Below, in pieces: positions 9,805-28,047 of a stretch of 30,792 bases of DNA. The number at the start of each line of letters is the position of its first letter. Position 1 is the stretch's first letter. A program made the translations under genes and the position numbers. Origin of the DNA: Collodictyon triciliatum (Eukaryota > CRuMs). The stretch covers positions 1 to 30,792 of the forward strand of contig JBHJMP010000911.1 in assembly GCA_043381765.1 (NCBI GenBank). The letters are read 5' to 3'. The notes beneath the pieces were generated by a model. That model saw only the letters and a list, made by a program, of their open reading frames with translations, did no database searches and was not told the origin of the DNA.

Positions 9805-12800
9805 ATCAACAAACGTATGGCATCACTCTCAAATCGACATTTTTATTTCCGAAACAGACGACCATAGTTCCCAAGGAGTTGGAGAAGCTGATTGAAGAAG
9901 TCGACTCGTCCATTCGTGCGCTTGGCGACCATAATGGAGTTCGAGAAGAAGAAAAGGAATTTTTAATCCGCACAATTATCGGTGAGACTGACGAGCAAAG
10001 GAAAAGTCGAAAGGTACACGAAAATTATTATCACAGATCGAGGGGAATATTACAGACCTACCTACTTTTTTCTCATCTCATTTCCTCCTCTATTTGATTT
10101 TGAATATCTAGCGTGCTGTGATAGTAAAATGTATGTGACATATTTATCTTTCTTAAACTCACCTTTCTCAATCCTATAATTAGCAATCAAAAAGATACAG
10201 CCGCGCCCAGTGGACAACTCCATCGCTCACAAACACTCCAAGCCCAATATCATCTTCATCGGCTTCACCCATGCCAACAGATGGAGTCATGCGCAAGTCT
10301 ATTCTCAAACAAAAAGTACCAACCAGCCAAGCACCAGCGAGCCAATCAGCACTTAAGTCAAATGTTCAGTTCCAGGCAGGCTCGACAGCCCAGACAAGCT
10401 CAAAGGTAGCTGCTGTCCCGAATCCAACTGCGGCTCGAGCGGATGCAGGGCTCAAATCGCAACGGGAAATTATGGATTTGATTCAAAAACTGGATGCTGA
10501 AAAGGCAAATCGAGAAAAGACAGAGCGTCTCATGCAAACACAAATTGATGAACTACGTAAAGAGTTGAAAGCATCAGAATCAAAATCCGCGGACTTAAAA
10601 GTGAAGCTTGAGGACACTGAAAGAAAGCTGAAAACATCAGAGCGAACTATATCAGAAATGAAAGTGGTTGCAGGAACTCAAGCACAAATCGTTTGTTTCC
10701 AATCTATTTGCAACTTAGCCATTCGCTCCGACTGCCTATGACCCGAACTGAATTTATGTGCTGTATACTTTTTCTTTTAATCCCTGCATAGGAGGTGGAT
10801 TCCTTGAAGAAGCAGTTGGAAGCAGCAGAGCACAAGATGTCAAACATGGATTCTACGATAAAGCAAATAACAAAGGCACTCTCCGATGAAAAATCTATGC
10901 GAATCGACCTCGAAGCTGTGAAGCAAAAGATGCAGAGTACGATGGACACTATGAAGGCTGAAAAATCCACCTCTGTAAAAGGAGACGAGCTGAATGTGTG
11001 GTTTCATTATATATATTGATATACCTTTAAAATTGACTTTTGCTAAGTTATTGTTTTGACTTTTTTTTTTTTTAAAAAAAAAGCGTTTGCGCAGTGAATC
11101 CATGGTCGAGAAAGAAAGAATGACTCAGAAGTTTGATAATGAAGTGAAAGCAAGGCTTCAGTTGGAAAAAAAATGCAGTGAGTTAGAATTAGAATTGAAG
11201 AAGAGATCGGATTCAACATCTGCCGCGGAAGAAGTGAGTAAAAAAGAACTATTCAATGCTATGATGGCAATGAGTTATATATACGAAAGAAGCTAACCAA
11301 GTTTTCGCAGCAATCTAGTATTTTAAAGTCGAAGGTCACAGACATCACAAAATTGAAGGATTCTGAGATATCTGGGCTTCAAAAGGTGTTGTGCAGTGGG
11401 AAAAGTTGTAAAAATGATGATTATAGAAAAACGTTTCCCATTTTATTTTGGTCATGATTTTGTGAGGTTTATTCTATAATCTGCTCAAACCCAACCTGTA
11501 TGCATGATATCTAATGCTGAAAGAATGATAAATCGCAACCCTCGTCACTCAATAGCTACTCGAGGAAAGTAGAAAAGAAATAAGTGCTCTGCAAGGTTCC
11601 ATCAAAGATATATCAGGTCGCCTACAGCAATCAGATGCATCGCACAAATTTGAAGTCCAATCAATTCAGGATCGCCTCAACACATTGACGCGAAAAAATG
11701 AGCAACTGGAACGAGAGAAGGCGGACATGTCTCACCAAATCGAAGAGATGAAGGCAACAAAGTGCCTACTTCCCCCTCATATTATGAAATCATCAAATAA
11801 CTCCTAAGCGTTGAAGAAAATGAATGAAAGAAATTTATGTATCCATATTCACCCACCAACCGCCTCTCATTCGCTTGATTTCGTTTCGTTTCGTTTCGTT
11901 TCGTTTTGTTTTGTTTTGTTTTGTTTTGTTTCGTTTTGTTTTGTTTTGTTTTGTTTCGTTTCGTTTCGTTTCGTTTCGTTTCGTTTCGTTTCGTTTCGTT
12001 TCGTTTCGTTTCGTTTCGTTTCGTTTCGTTTCGTTTCGTTTCGTTTCGTTTCCTCTCCTCTCCTTATTTTAAAAGTCAATAATACCCTTTTATTTTCTTT
12101 TATTAACCTGTCGATACTTATAGAAAGTCGAATCGCACGTCTACAAAGATAGACATATCTGAAGCGACATACATCCCGCCTCCGCCTCCACCCCCGCCAT
12201 CTGGTCCGAAAGATTCAAGCATTCCGATTCCACCGCCCCCACCAAAAGCAGTGACTCCGAATCCAGGAAACTCTGTAGCTCAAAACTCTGTAGAAGGTCG
12301 AACATTCTTCATAATCATGGAGAATCATTATTCCGACAACATTTTTCTTCCCCTTTTGGGCGAAAACACGGCATAGCCCGCTCTGAAACTTAGAAATGAA
12401 CCATATTTTCTCCTCTTTCTTGGTTCATAAGCAGTACTTTTCAATCGCTAATTAGACCCACGTGAACTTCTTCTCTCTGCCATTCGTGGTGACCGAAAGC
12501 TTCGTCATGTGGTGAGGCTTTATTTGCTGCTTGTTTAGGATGGATTATGGGCGCTTGTTTCCATCATAATCTCCTCGTCACAAATGCTGGATTATTTGAT
12601 GCTGTTCAATCTTTATTAAGATGCGATTAGTATTCATTTTTTTTCTGGCGCTTTTTGTGCGCTCTTCATAATTTCCAGAGCGTTTCTATCCAAAAGGCTG
12701 ATGCAAAGGCCGCCTTGGCTCGATTGGAAGACAAAAATACGCTCAATATCATTGCCAAGGTCTTGAAGTCTTTTTACGTTGCATATTTTGTGTCGATAAA

Positions 12801-12959
12801 CACCGAACTTTTAAATTCTTTACTAACTTAGATTTTAAAAATTGGATTCTTTTATTTCAAATTAATTTAAAAGCATACACATAAAAGGCTCTTCTGGAGC
12901 GCCGCACAAATATGAAAGAAGACACCGATGATAGTAGCGAGGAGGATGAATGGGAGTAG
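7997..12959 (+). CDS. WASP/WAVE-like actin nucleation-promoting factor with N-terminal zinc module and long coiled coil
   Basis: Exons: 7997-8037, 8524 into the N gap, 9259-9331, 9858-10013, 10184-10690, 10792-10995, 11084-11233, 11311-11385, 11556-11761, 12124-12296, 12456-12511, 12679-12759, 12888-12959 (TAG). The N-terminus carries C-x2-C-x-C ... C-x2-C-x-H-x-H (MACRICGCKDF, then KCSDCLHDH), probably zinc binding, then a Ser/Ala/Pro linker running into the gap. After the gap come RGLSFGRELLASLD and a coiled coil of roughly 300 residues (LKKQLEAAEHKMS and so on). Next is polyproline (IPPPPPPPPP), a WH2 actin-binding motif (PRELLLSAIRGDRKLRHV), an amphipathic central helix (NTLNIIAKALLERR) and a terminal acidic tail with Trp (DDSSEEDEWE). 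WH2-central-acidic is the Arp2/3-activating unit of WASP/WAVE proteins. An AATAAA at 12997-13002 may be the poly(A) signal. Exons lost in the gap are unknown. Confidence 0.8.
8045..8296 (+). repeat. TTTTCCC heptamer satellite in intron 1
   Basis: Tandem TTTTCCC units, with scattered TTTTCCCC octamers, fill about 240 bases just inside the first intron (donor GTAGGT at 8038). The array decays at its 3' end into TTTTCCA and TTTCTCC variants. Reading frames through it give only Phe/Pro/Ser/Leu or Lys/Gly/Glu repeats and are not genes. Confidence 0.9.
8438..8506 (+). repeat. (ATT)n microsatellite in intron 1
   Basis: About 22 ATT units, ending roughly 17 bases before the exon 2 acceptor at 8523. 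Confidence 0.9.
8762..9213. other. Assembly gap (452 N)
   Basis: An uninterrupted run of N falls inside the actin-nucleation gene, between the Ser/Ala-rich exon starting at 8524 and the exon at 9259. The end of exon 2 and possibly further exons are hidden. The true gap size cannot be known from the sequence. Confidence 0.98.
9711..9801 (+). repeat. Poly-T tract in intron
   Basis: A nearly pure T run of about 75-90 bases lies in the intron 9332-9857 of the actin-nucleation gene, some 55 bases before the acceptor. Confidence 0.9.
11880..12050 (+). repeat. TTTCG/TTTTG pentamer satellite in intron
   Basis: About 34 tandem pentamers in the intron 11762-12123. TTTTG units (C to T variants) cluster at the 5' side and homogeneous TTTCG units at the 3' side, ending about 70 bases before the acceptor. 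Confidence 0.9.
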
Positions 12960-13167
12960 AGACCATCCTAGAGCACAATACACTATCACATACAATAATA
13001 AAATGAAAAGAATGATACGATGAGAATTTTGAACAAAAGGTTGTTCGTCACACGCTCATTTGTTTATTTAATTGAGGGATTTCAATTTATGTCATTTCTA
13101 ATGAATAATTTACTCATACATTTTTTTGGGGGAAATCATCACAAAAATTAACAACAGAGAAAAATCA

Positions 13168-14404
13168 TTACTTAAAAATATCCGCATCAAAGTCGGGTTG
13201 AAATAAGCTGTAATCTACATCTCGATAGCTGATTAAACTGTTCTCGTATGGTTCTAGACTGAAATGTGTAAATATCTCATTTATATTATAAAGAGAACAC
13301 TGTGCTTTTCCACCTGATTTTAAAAATACATATTCTTAAAATGCTTGAAAAATGCAGGAAAATCAGCAAATTCACGTGATAATTTGTATTTCGCTCATTC
13401 AGATTCTGTGGTTGGGGAGCTAGAATGACTATTTTGAACATTTCCTTTCCAATAATAACACCATACTTTAGAATGTGAATATGATAATTTTATGTTTAGT
13501 AGGAAAAAATTTATCAAATATGAAAAAGATGTCACGATATGTCTTTTCACACCCATGTTGAGGATAGCTAAAAAATAAAAAGAATAACAAAAAAAAAAAG
13601 GGACTCTGAAAAGTTAAATTAAATATGATGATATTAATTTACTCGTTGATTGAAGTAAAAAAGAGGGAACCTATTTGAAAAGATATACCTTCGGTTGATA
13701 TGATAATAAACATTTTGTGCTGCGCAGTATAGAATTAATTTCAAAAACGTCGCGATGTTTCTTGATTACTGCATATTACCTGTGCCCTGTATTGGCATCT
13801 AAATACATCTGAAGAGCCATTCTCGATATTTAAATCTATTTCCATCTTTCCGCACACACATTCAAGCTTAATTCGTTTCTTATTGCAGTTGTCAGATGGA
13901 ATTAAACTCCGAGCGATGTTGCAGGACTAACAGAATCATGCAATTTTATTTGTTTATTATATCTCACTTCAAGTATGATTGAAATTCATTCGGTATTTCC
14001 TGGATTCCAAGCATTCCATTTTCTTTCTATTCCCACGCCAAGATAGATATAGTGCCCGTAAATCTGGAAACGGTGGGTTGCTGATTACTTTTAAAATCAT
14101 GTATGCCACTCTATTAATCTTCGTTGTCACTTCTATATCATACAGTTATTAAAATAGTGTATCCTCAGGTATTTTTCGCGTGGCCGTAACTTAGCACTCA
14201 TCTGAGGAGAGATAATCAACATCGAGGCATTTTTTGATAAATACGCAGCTATAATAATTCATCTTACCATCAAAAACCTTCCTTAACCAGAAAGCAGAAT
14301 AGAGAAGTAGAATCTGTGGAATGCAAAGTGAATTTATATCAGTTGCAGCATCCAGCTGACTGGTTAACCAATACTACTTCAAGGGGCTTTTTCTGACGAA
14401 TCAT
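13168..14404 (-). other. Unresolved minus-strand gene or pseudogene
   Basis: Several minus-strand stretches read like exons but I could not join them into one model. (a) 13328-13168 ends in TAA and includes GGKAQCSLYNINEIFTHF, then YRDVDYSLFQPDFDADIFK. (b) About 13905-13780 reads IPSDNCNKKRIKLECVCGK and ends FRCQYRAQ at a GTAATA donor; a 31-nt exon at 13720-13690 could follow in phase. (c) About 13565-13470 reads YPQHGCEKTYRDIFFIFDKF. (d) 14404 onward starts MIRQKKPLEVVLVN before a possible GTCAGC donor. Between (c) and (a) the open frame appears to shift, once at a T run near 13321-13325, which suggests either missed tiny introns, a sequence error or decay. The family is not recognised. A loose resemblance of the pattern to Rad9-type checkpoint clamp proteins is too weak to name. 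Confidence 0.35.
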
Positions 14405-14632
14405 TAAAAAAGAAGAAAAAGAAAAAAGAAAACGAACTAGGATGCTAAAGCAGCAAACCAAATAACCGAATAATCCCTCTTTGTCAAGTAACCTCCCTGA
14501 TATTGAAACAAAATATACAAAGGAACAAGCGGAGAATCTTTCAACCCAAAATACATTAAATTAATCATGGGACACTGAAACACTCACCAGACAAAAAGTT
14601 TAACACAAGAAGACCAATATTTTTTTTAATTC
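14405..14632. promoter_or_regulatory. Short divergent spacer
   Basis: If the minus-strand locus is real, its first Met codon (14404) and the ENOD93-like gene (14633) diverge from this 228-base, A-rich spacer, which would hold both promoters. No specific element was recognised. Confidence 0.25.
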
Positions 14633-15543
14633 ATGCATAGCGTAGAAAGCACGTCAACTTCAATACAGTCTTTGCAATTGGAAAAGATGGCAGACGAACC
14701 CAAACAGCAAACTGAGCAAAAGAAGCAAACACCAGCACAGTACTATCAGGAGGTACGCTTCCTTCATGATTAAAACAGAAAAAGAAAAAGAAAAAGAAAA
14801 AGAAAGAACTCGATTCTCAACTGTCCTCGAATCAGGTACAATACCGACTCTGTTGCTGTTTCTCTGGATATAAAGACGATAACGAGAAAAAAATATAATA
14901 AAACAAAAAGCAAAATAAGGCTACCAATCTAACTTGTGCAATAGGAATCACGCCGCAGAATGGAGACGTGCCGTGGCGTTTTCCTCGAGGAGGGAGTTAA
15001 GGGCGCCGCCATCTATTCTGTCGTCACAGCCATCGCCGTTTTTGCTCTGCACAAGAACTGTGGGATTTATTCTCAAAAAATAATAGTTTTTTTTTAAGTG
15101 ATAATGAAAGATACACCCAATTCATTGTTTCGATGAAAGCAACTGCCGCATACGAATCAGTACGACATCATACTCATTGAAAGTTTTATTTGGTATATTC
15201 TCATTATTTTTTTTTATAGGGCCGCTATTCCAGAGACAAACAAGTGCATTCAAAGTGTTTCTAGTCACAAGTGAGTCATTGAGACCAACCCAGAGTCACC
15301 TACACGTATCTCTCTCTCTCTCTCTCTCTCCGCTCGCCCATCTTCGTTTCACTTTATGATTATTATTTTGCTAATCGAATGCAGGAGTTTCAAATCCCAT
15401 TACTTCACAAACAACTTATTGGTGTTAATAAACAACAAACATAACCAAAAGGTGGAGCCACGTGCGGCGCGATGATCGAAGGCGAAAACGCAGCACACAA
15501 CTGCACAAAGAGTCTGCCTCCGCTCAAATCCCCGCCCCAATAA
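14633..15543 (+). CDS. Small membrane protein resembling ENOD93 family
   Basis: Four exons in phase: start to 14752, 14945-15059, 15220-15270, 15452-15543 (TAA). Two in-frame Met codons exist, 14633 and 14687. The second (MADEPKQQTEQKK) has a good context and gives about 107 residues; the first adds 18. The pattern is a hydrophilic N-terminus, CRGVFLEEGVKGAAIYSVV (helix one), a short loop with NWPLFQRQT, then FKVFLVTSGATCGAMIEGE (helix two). The EEGV...GA start, two helices split by a W-containing loop and an acidic end recall ENOD93 proteins, mitochondrial inner-membrane proteins linked to respiration in plants. The match is from memory of the pattern, so moderate. The tail is ambiguous: a GTCTGC donor at 15512 and acceptor near 15590 would give a different short C-terminus. 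Confidence 0.6.
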
Positions 15544-15678
15544 TACATAAAGGAAATAGTAAATATATATTTCAATTGTGCATGACAGAGCCCAGCGAAA
15601 GATGAAGATATGCTGCAGCTCATTGTCCCATAATGCGATATATTTAGGGTTATAAACATTTCGTCCCTTTTTCCTTTT
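15544..15678. other. Tight convergent spacer
   Basis: Only 135 bases separate the stop of the ENOD93-like gene from the stop of the EI24 gene on the opposite strand, so their 3' UTRs probably overlap. The spacer may also hold an alternative last exon (acceptor near 15590). Confidence 0.5.
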
Positions 15679-17829
15679 TTATTGGATAACTTGTCGATTC
15701 ATGTACATAACGAGACGATCAGCAACGACCTAAGTTTGATGTCGTGAAGCCGAGGTTAAAGTGTGTTGGTGGTCATGTCTGATAAATATGAAATGATTTA
15801 TTTTAAAAGTAAATATTATGATTTTTTAAAAGATAATTAGAAACGATGATACTATCAATATTATCATTTTTTTTTATCATGTGCGAGTTGCCAGTCTTAC
15901 TTTACTGAACTGAAATATTGGCAAACGCTGTGAGAATACGTCCTGGGTTGAGTGCCTCTTTGGCTTGGCACAGTTTGCGATGATGATGAGCTGTTTTGAT
16001 TAAGGTTAGAAAGACATAACACCATTTACTAATTCATCTAGCTTTCATTCATGAGTAAAAGGAATAAGAAAGAAGAGTAAGTAGGAACGCAAACGATATC
16101 ATTTTATTTGTGCGGTTACCACAGGAAATATGATTGCATATGTGCCCGAGCTGATGAATGTGTTTGTGAAAAATGTCGCGATTGCACACGGGGCACCTAG
16201 AAGATGGTGTTCTTATTTACAGACAGAAAGTATTGAAAAAAAGGTATGTTTTAAAACAAAAACAAGCAATAAAAACAATAATGCAGATTGGCACAATGGT
16301 CAGTATTTTCATACCAAAGCCGGCCATATATGCCCAGTGTTCTTCAAAGTAGCGAATTCGGTTTACAAGCGGTGCGCCTTTAATTGCCCACTTGTAACTA
16401 ATCCATCAAATAAATAAAAAAATAATAGAGAGAAAAAATAGCGCTGAAGTGAGCATTCGAATCGGAAGGAAAGTGAGGGTAGTTGGAGTTTACATACTCG
16501 AAACTGTAGAATGAGCAGAGCCAAGAGAAGAACACAAGGCTGAAAACCGGGCCAACAAAAGGTATTAAATACAAAACTAAAACCTGCCGCGATATCACCA
16601 TTTCTTTTTAAAATGTAAATTTGCAAAAATAAACTAACAAATAAATAAGTAAAAATATATGAATAGCCATGCAAGTGGGTGATAACAATAGGTGGCACAT
16701 AATACCATAAAATCAGTACGCAAAATGATTCAGAAAGAAGAGAGAGATTCTTTGTGGCCAGCAGAATGACGAAAAAACCTGCAGAGCATAGCACGGGAGA
16801 AGAAATGTTCGGAAGATTTCGTCAGAGATGAGGCTTGCATTAACAGAAACCGCCGGGATTTTCTCATAGCGGCTTCGATACGCAATGGTGGCGATGTCTT
16901 GGTACCATATGTTGTTGAGGACAAAGCTGATGCCGTACACAGGAACCAGCCAGAATATCTAAGCAGCATGATGGCGCCTGGTCAGTCGAGTGGAAATCAA
17001 AAATAAAAATGGCCATTCAAATCAACATACTCACATATTGAACGATCAATATCAACACATCGACGAAGGCGGCTAAGAAGGCTGCTCCGTCGCCTAATTC
17101 AATCGCAAATAAAATTGAAATGATGAATCACACTGAATCATATCATATCATATCATATCACATCAAATCAAATCAAATCATATCACATCATACTGAATCA
17201 TATCATATCATATCAAATCAAATCAAATCATGTCATATCAAATAAAATCACATCATATCAAATCAAACCACATCATATCAAATCACATGACATCAAATCA
17301 CATCAAATCAAATCAAATCAAACCATATCATATCAAATCACATGACATCAAATCACATCAAATCACATCATATCACGCTAAATCACATCACACCACCTTC
17401 GTAACCCGAGGCACCGATCCACGCCACTGCAAAGGGACGCACCAGACGGTCGAAGAGAAGAATGCTCCCCAGAAACAAGACGCCATTGAGTATCAGGCAC
17501 TGCAGCGCTTTTCTCCGCACCGTGGCCGACCGCAGCAGCAAAGCCAACGCGTGATGAATCCCACACGCATCCGCTGCCCCGCTCAAAAACACACCGAGTG
17601 CACTTTGTGTCCAGCGAAGTCCCACCGGCTGCGCTTCAGATTCTTCGTCAAACGGGCCCGTCTCTTTTGTACTCGCAGAAGTTGCAGAAGTTGTATGTGT
17701 GTTTGCCTTTGTGGACGCGGTTGACTTCGGTCCTTCTGTGTGTTCGTGGGTGCGGATCGCATCGGTCGGCTGCGGTTGCGGTTGTGGTCGTCTCAGAATG
17801 GAGCGCAGTGGCGGAGTCTCGTGTGACAT
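15679..17829 (-). CDS. EI24: EI24/EPG-4-type ER membrane protein
   Basis: Eight exons on the minus strand: 17829-17397, 17093-17035, 16958-16779, 16583-16494, 16390-16315, 16196-16120, 15990-15901, 15729-15679 (TAA), 351 residues. After a Pro/Gln/Thr-rich cytosolic N-terminus (about 75 residues) come hydrophobic segments: LQCLILNGVLFLGSILLF, AAFLAAFVDVLILIVQY, IFWLVPVYGISFVLNNIWYQ (family signature WYQDIA), LVLYLIPFVGPVFSLVFFSW, ending YSFEY, then RIRYFEEHWAYMAGFG and IATFFTNTFISSGTYAIIF, and a basic tail. These match EI24, an ER multi-pass protein needed for autophagosome maturation in animals. At the exon 4/5 border the family FEYKW becomes FEYW if the acceptor at 16391 is used. Intron 1 carries a large pentamer satellite. 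It shares a divergent spacer with the reductase gene. Confidence 0.88.
17130..17396 (-). repeat. ATCAA/ATCAT pentamer satellite in EI24 intron 1
   Basis: On the plus strand the array is an irregular mix of ATCAT, ATCAA, ATCAC and a few ATGAC pentamers, about 260 bases, with local higher-order copies of 25-50 bases. On the sense strand it is T-rich (TTGAT/ATGAT). It runs to within a few bases of the exon 1 donor at 17396. Confidence 0.9.
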
Positions 17830-18337
17830 TCCTTTTCCTTCTCCTTTTCCTTTTCCTTTCCCTGTCCTTTCTGCTTCTTTTTTTTATGCTGTTTTTTTGG
17901 TTTTCTTTGTTTTTTGATTTGATTCGTTCTTATGCTGGTAAAACATACCAAATAGAGGTTATGATATGATATTATTTATATATAATTTTGTATTAATATA
18001 CATGATTATATTATATATTATCATGCATAATTGTGATCTAATGTGCTATATAAATATATATACATAAATTCCGCATTTGATTTGAATGAGATTTTTTGAC
18101 TTTTCTTTCCTTCGCGCTTTTTCGTTTGCTTGCATAGCCCAATCAGAAGCGCCCATCTTTGACAAAGCTCCATCCTAAGCAAAAGCCGAGCATTTCATAA
18201 TGATGAGACTGTGAAAACAAAGGCTGAGTCCAATAGAAATAACCATATCCTCTTCCTTTTCTCTTTTCCCTCTTCTCTTTTCCCTTTTCCCTTTTTCCTT
18301 TTCTTCCTGTTGCATTCATCAACCAAGAAGTTCGGGA
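17830..18337. promoter_or_regulatory. Divergent promoter region (EI24 and RTN4IP1-like genes)
   Basis: The 508 bases separate two outward genes. They hold CCTTTT-type tracts (about 17832-17862 and 18250-18305) flanking an extreme AT stretch (about 17940-18070, many TATA-like steps). Promoter function is inferred from orientation only. Confidence 0.45.
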
Positions 18338-21566
<3,229 letters not shown>

Positions 21567-21798
21567 AAAAGAACGAATATGCCCGACACAAATATATACC
21601 TGCCTATCATAAAATCGCTATTTCGGTGCATGATGAAATATTACTTAATTTTTTTTTTTTGTTTAGTTCCCCTTTTAATTTTTATTTTTTATAGATCCTT
21701 TTTTTTTAAAGAAATTATTTTAATGACTGATTGCTCTTTAAATTTGTGGATGGAAAGTGAGGTTCTCAAACAAGGGGTTTGCAGTTTTTCTGGGTTGT

Positions 21799-22197
21799 AT
21801 GTTTGACATAACCGATAGGATATCCAAAGCGAAGCCAACACAAGAACCAGCGCCCACCAAAGATAGTCCGTTTACCTTGCCCCAGCCCGTCGCACCGAGA
21901 ACCAAGGAGCAAGAGCAAACAGCACAAGTCGAATCCAAGCTTGGAACTTCACACACCAAAGGCAGTCCGAGCAAGCAGGAGCGTATGTTTCTAAAACAAC
22001 AAACGCATATCCATACTCCGGTTAAGCAAAGTCCACTGCCGGCTACGCACGGCTCCGAAACCAGGAGACGGTCAAGCGCCACTTCCGATAATACCAGACA
22101 AACAACGATGCATCGCTTTTTGTCAGAGTCGTCCAGCAAGGAACGCAAGGAAAGTGACCCGTTGTCCTCAAAAGACTCATCCTGTGGAATGAAATAG
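21799..22197 (+). CDS. Ser/Pro/Thr-rich disordered protein or exon, function unknown
   Basis: An open frame of 132 residues from MFDITDRISKAKPTQEPAP to a TAG. It is rich in Ser, Thr, Pro, Gln, Lys and Arg, has a RRSS kinase-like site and no hydrophobic core, so it is probably intrinsically disordered. The same frame is open upstream to about 21757, and a TTTGCAG acceptor sits at 21777-21783, so this may be the last exon of a gene whose earlier exons I could not find in the 232-base spacer. The opposite strand is also open (22280-21738, 180 codons) and is Cys/Leu/Val-rich; I prefer the plus frame on composition, without proof. Confidence 0.4.
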   Translation: MFDITDRISKAKPTQEPAPTKDSPFTLPQPVAPRTKEQEQTAQVESKLGTSHTKGSPSKQERMFLKQQTHIHTPVKQSPLPATHGSETRRRSSATSDNTRQTTMHRFLSESSSKERKESDPLSSKDSSCGMK

Positions 22198-22955
22198 GAT
22201 GTGAAACTTGTCTGAGATAAATGGTTGAAAGTACTCGTCGGAATCGATTTGAGAAGTAACTGCCGTGTGCGTACTTTCATCGACCCGACAACTTTATCCG
22301 CTCTTCTGTCAGTCTCGAATACAACCAGAAATCGCGTTGGAGCTGATTCACCTCGGGTAGAATAGTCTGTGTGTGAGAACCCTTTCTCTCCTTTCTATTT
22401 TCTTTTTATTTTTACTTTTCTTTTTCTATTTTCTTTTCTTTCCTTTTCCTTTTCCTTTTCCTTTTCCTTTTCCTTTTCCTTTTCCTTTTCCTTTTCCTTT
22501 TCCTTTTCCTTTTCCTTTTCCTTTTCCTTTTCCTTTTCCTTTTCCTTTTCCTTCCAAAACACAAAAACTCCCAACCACACAATCTGGATTTTTTTCCCGT
22601 CTCGTCCACAGCTCATTTTTGTCCTAGACGCGAAGACAGTTTCCTTGGGTTTAAATGCTTCATCGAACTTATTGGAAGGTAACAAATTCATATCTGCCCC
22701 GCTTTGCACACTTTGTTTTCCTCTCACAAAACCAAACTTTTTTTGGAAGTTGAATTAAAGTAGGTTAGTGGTGGGGTGAGCTCTGATCTCATAGACATAA
22801 TTTAATCAAAGAGGAGCATATAAATGAATATGATTGGAGCTCCACAGTGGGTCAAACTGCAGAATGGAATTCACACGAAATGGCAATTTAATAAATGAAA
22901 ACAGTAAATACGACGCATTTTTCTTTTAATTTATCAACCATGATTCATTGGTAAT
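22198..22955. other. Spacer with CCTTTT hexamer satellite
   Basis: Lies between the Ser/Pro ORF and the 3' end of the LRR gene on the other strand. About 19 CCTTTT units run at 22441-22553. Phe/Pro/Ser and Lys/Glu/Arg repeat frames across it are not genes. No exon was recognised in the flanks. Confidence 0.6.
22441..22553 (+). repeat. (CCTTTT)n satellite
   Basis: A very regular hexamer array of about 113 bases, purine/pyrimidine asymmetric, preceded by degenerate TTTTC-rich sequence from about 22380. Confidence 0.93.

Positions 22956-28047
<5,092 letters not shown>

Noticed and set aside
11811-12152. Phe/Val/Ser/Arg repeat frame
   Set aside because: Pentamer TTTCG satellite within an intron; the exons on both sides join in phase without it.
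17230-17400. CRISPR-like array of short repeats
   Set aside because: The units are contiguous degenerate pentamers with no unique spacers, in a eukaryotic intron.
22369-22758. Phe/Ser/Pro and Glu/Lys repeat frames
   Set aside because: CCTTTT satellite between genes.
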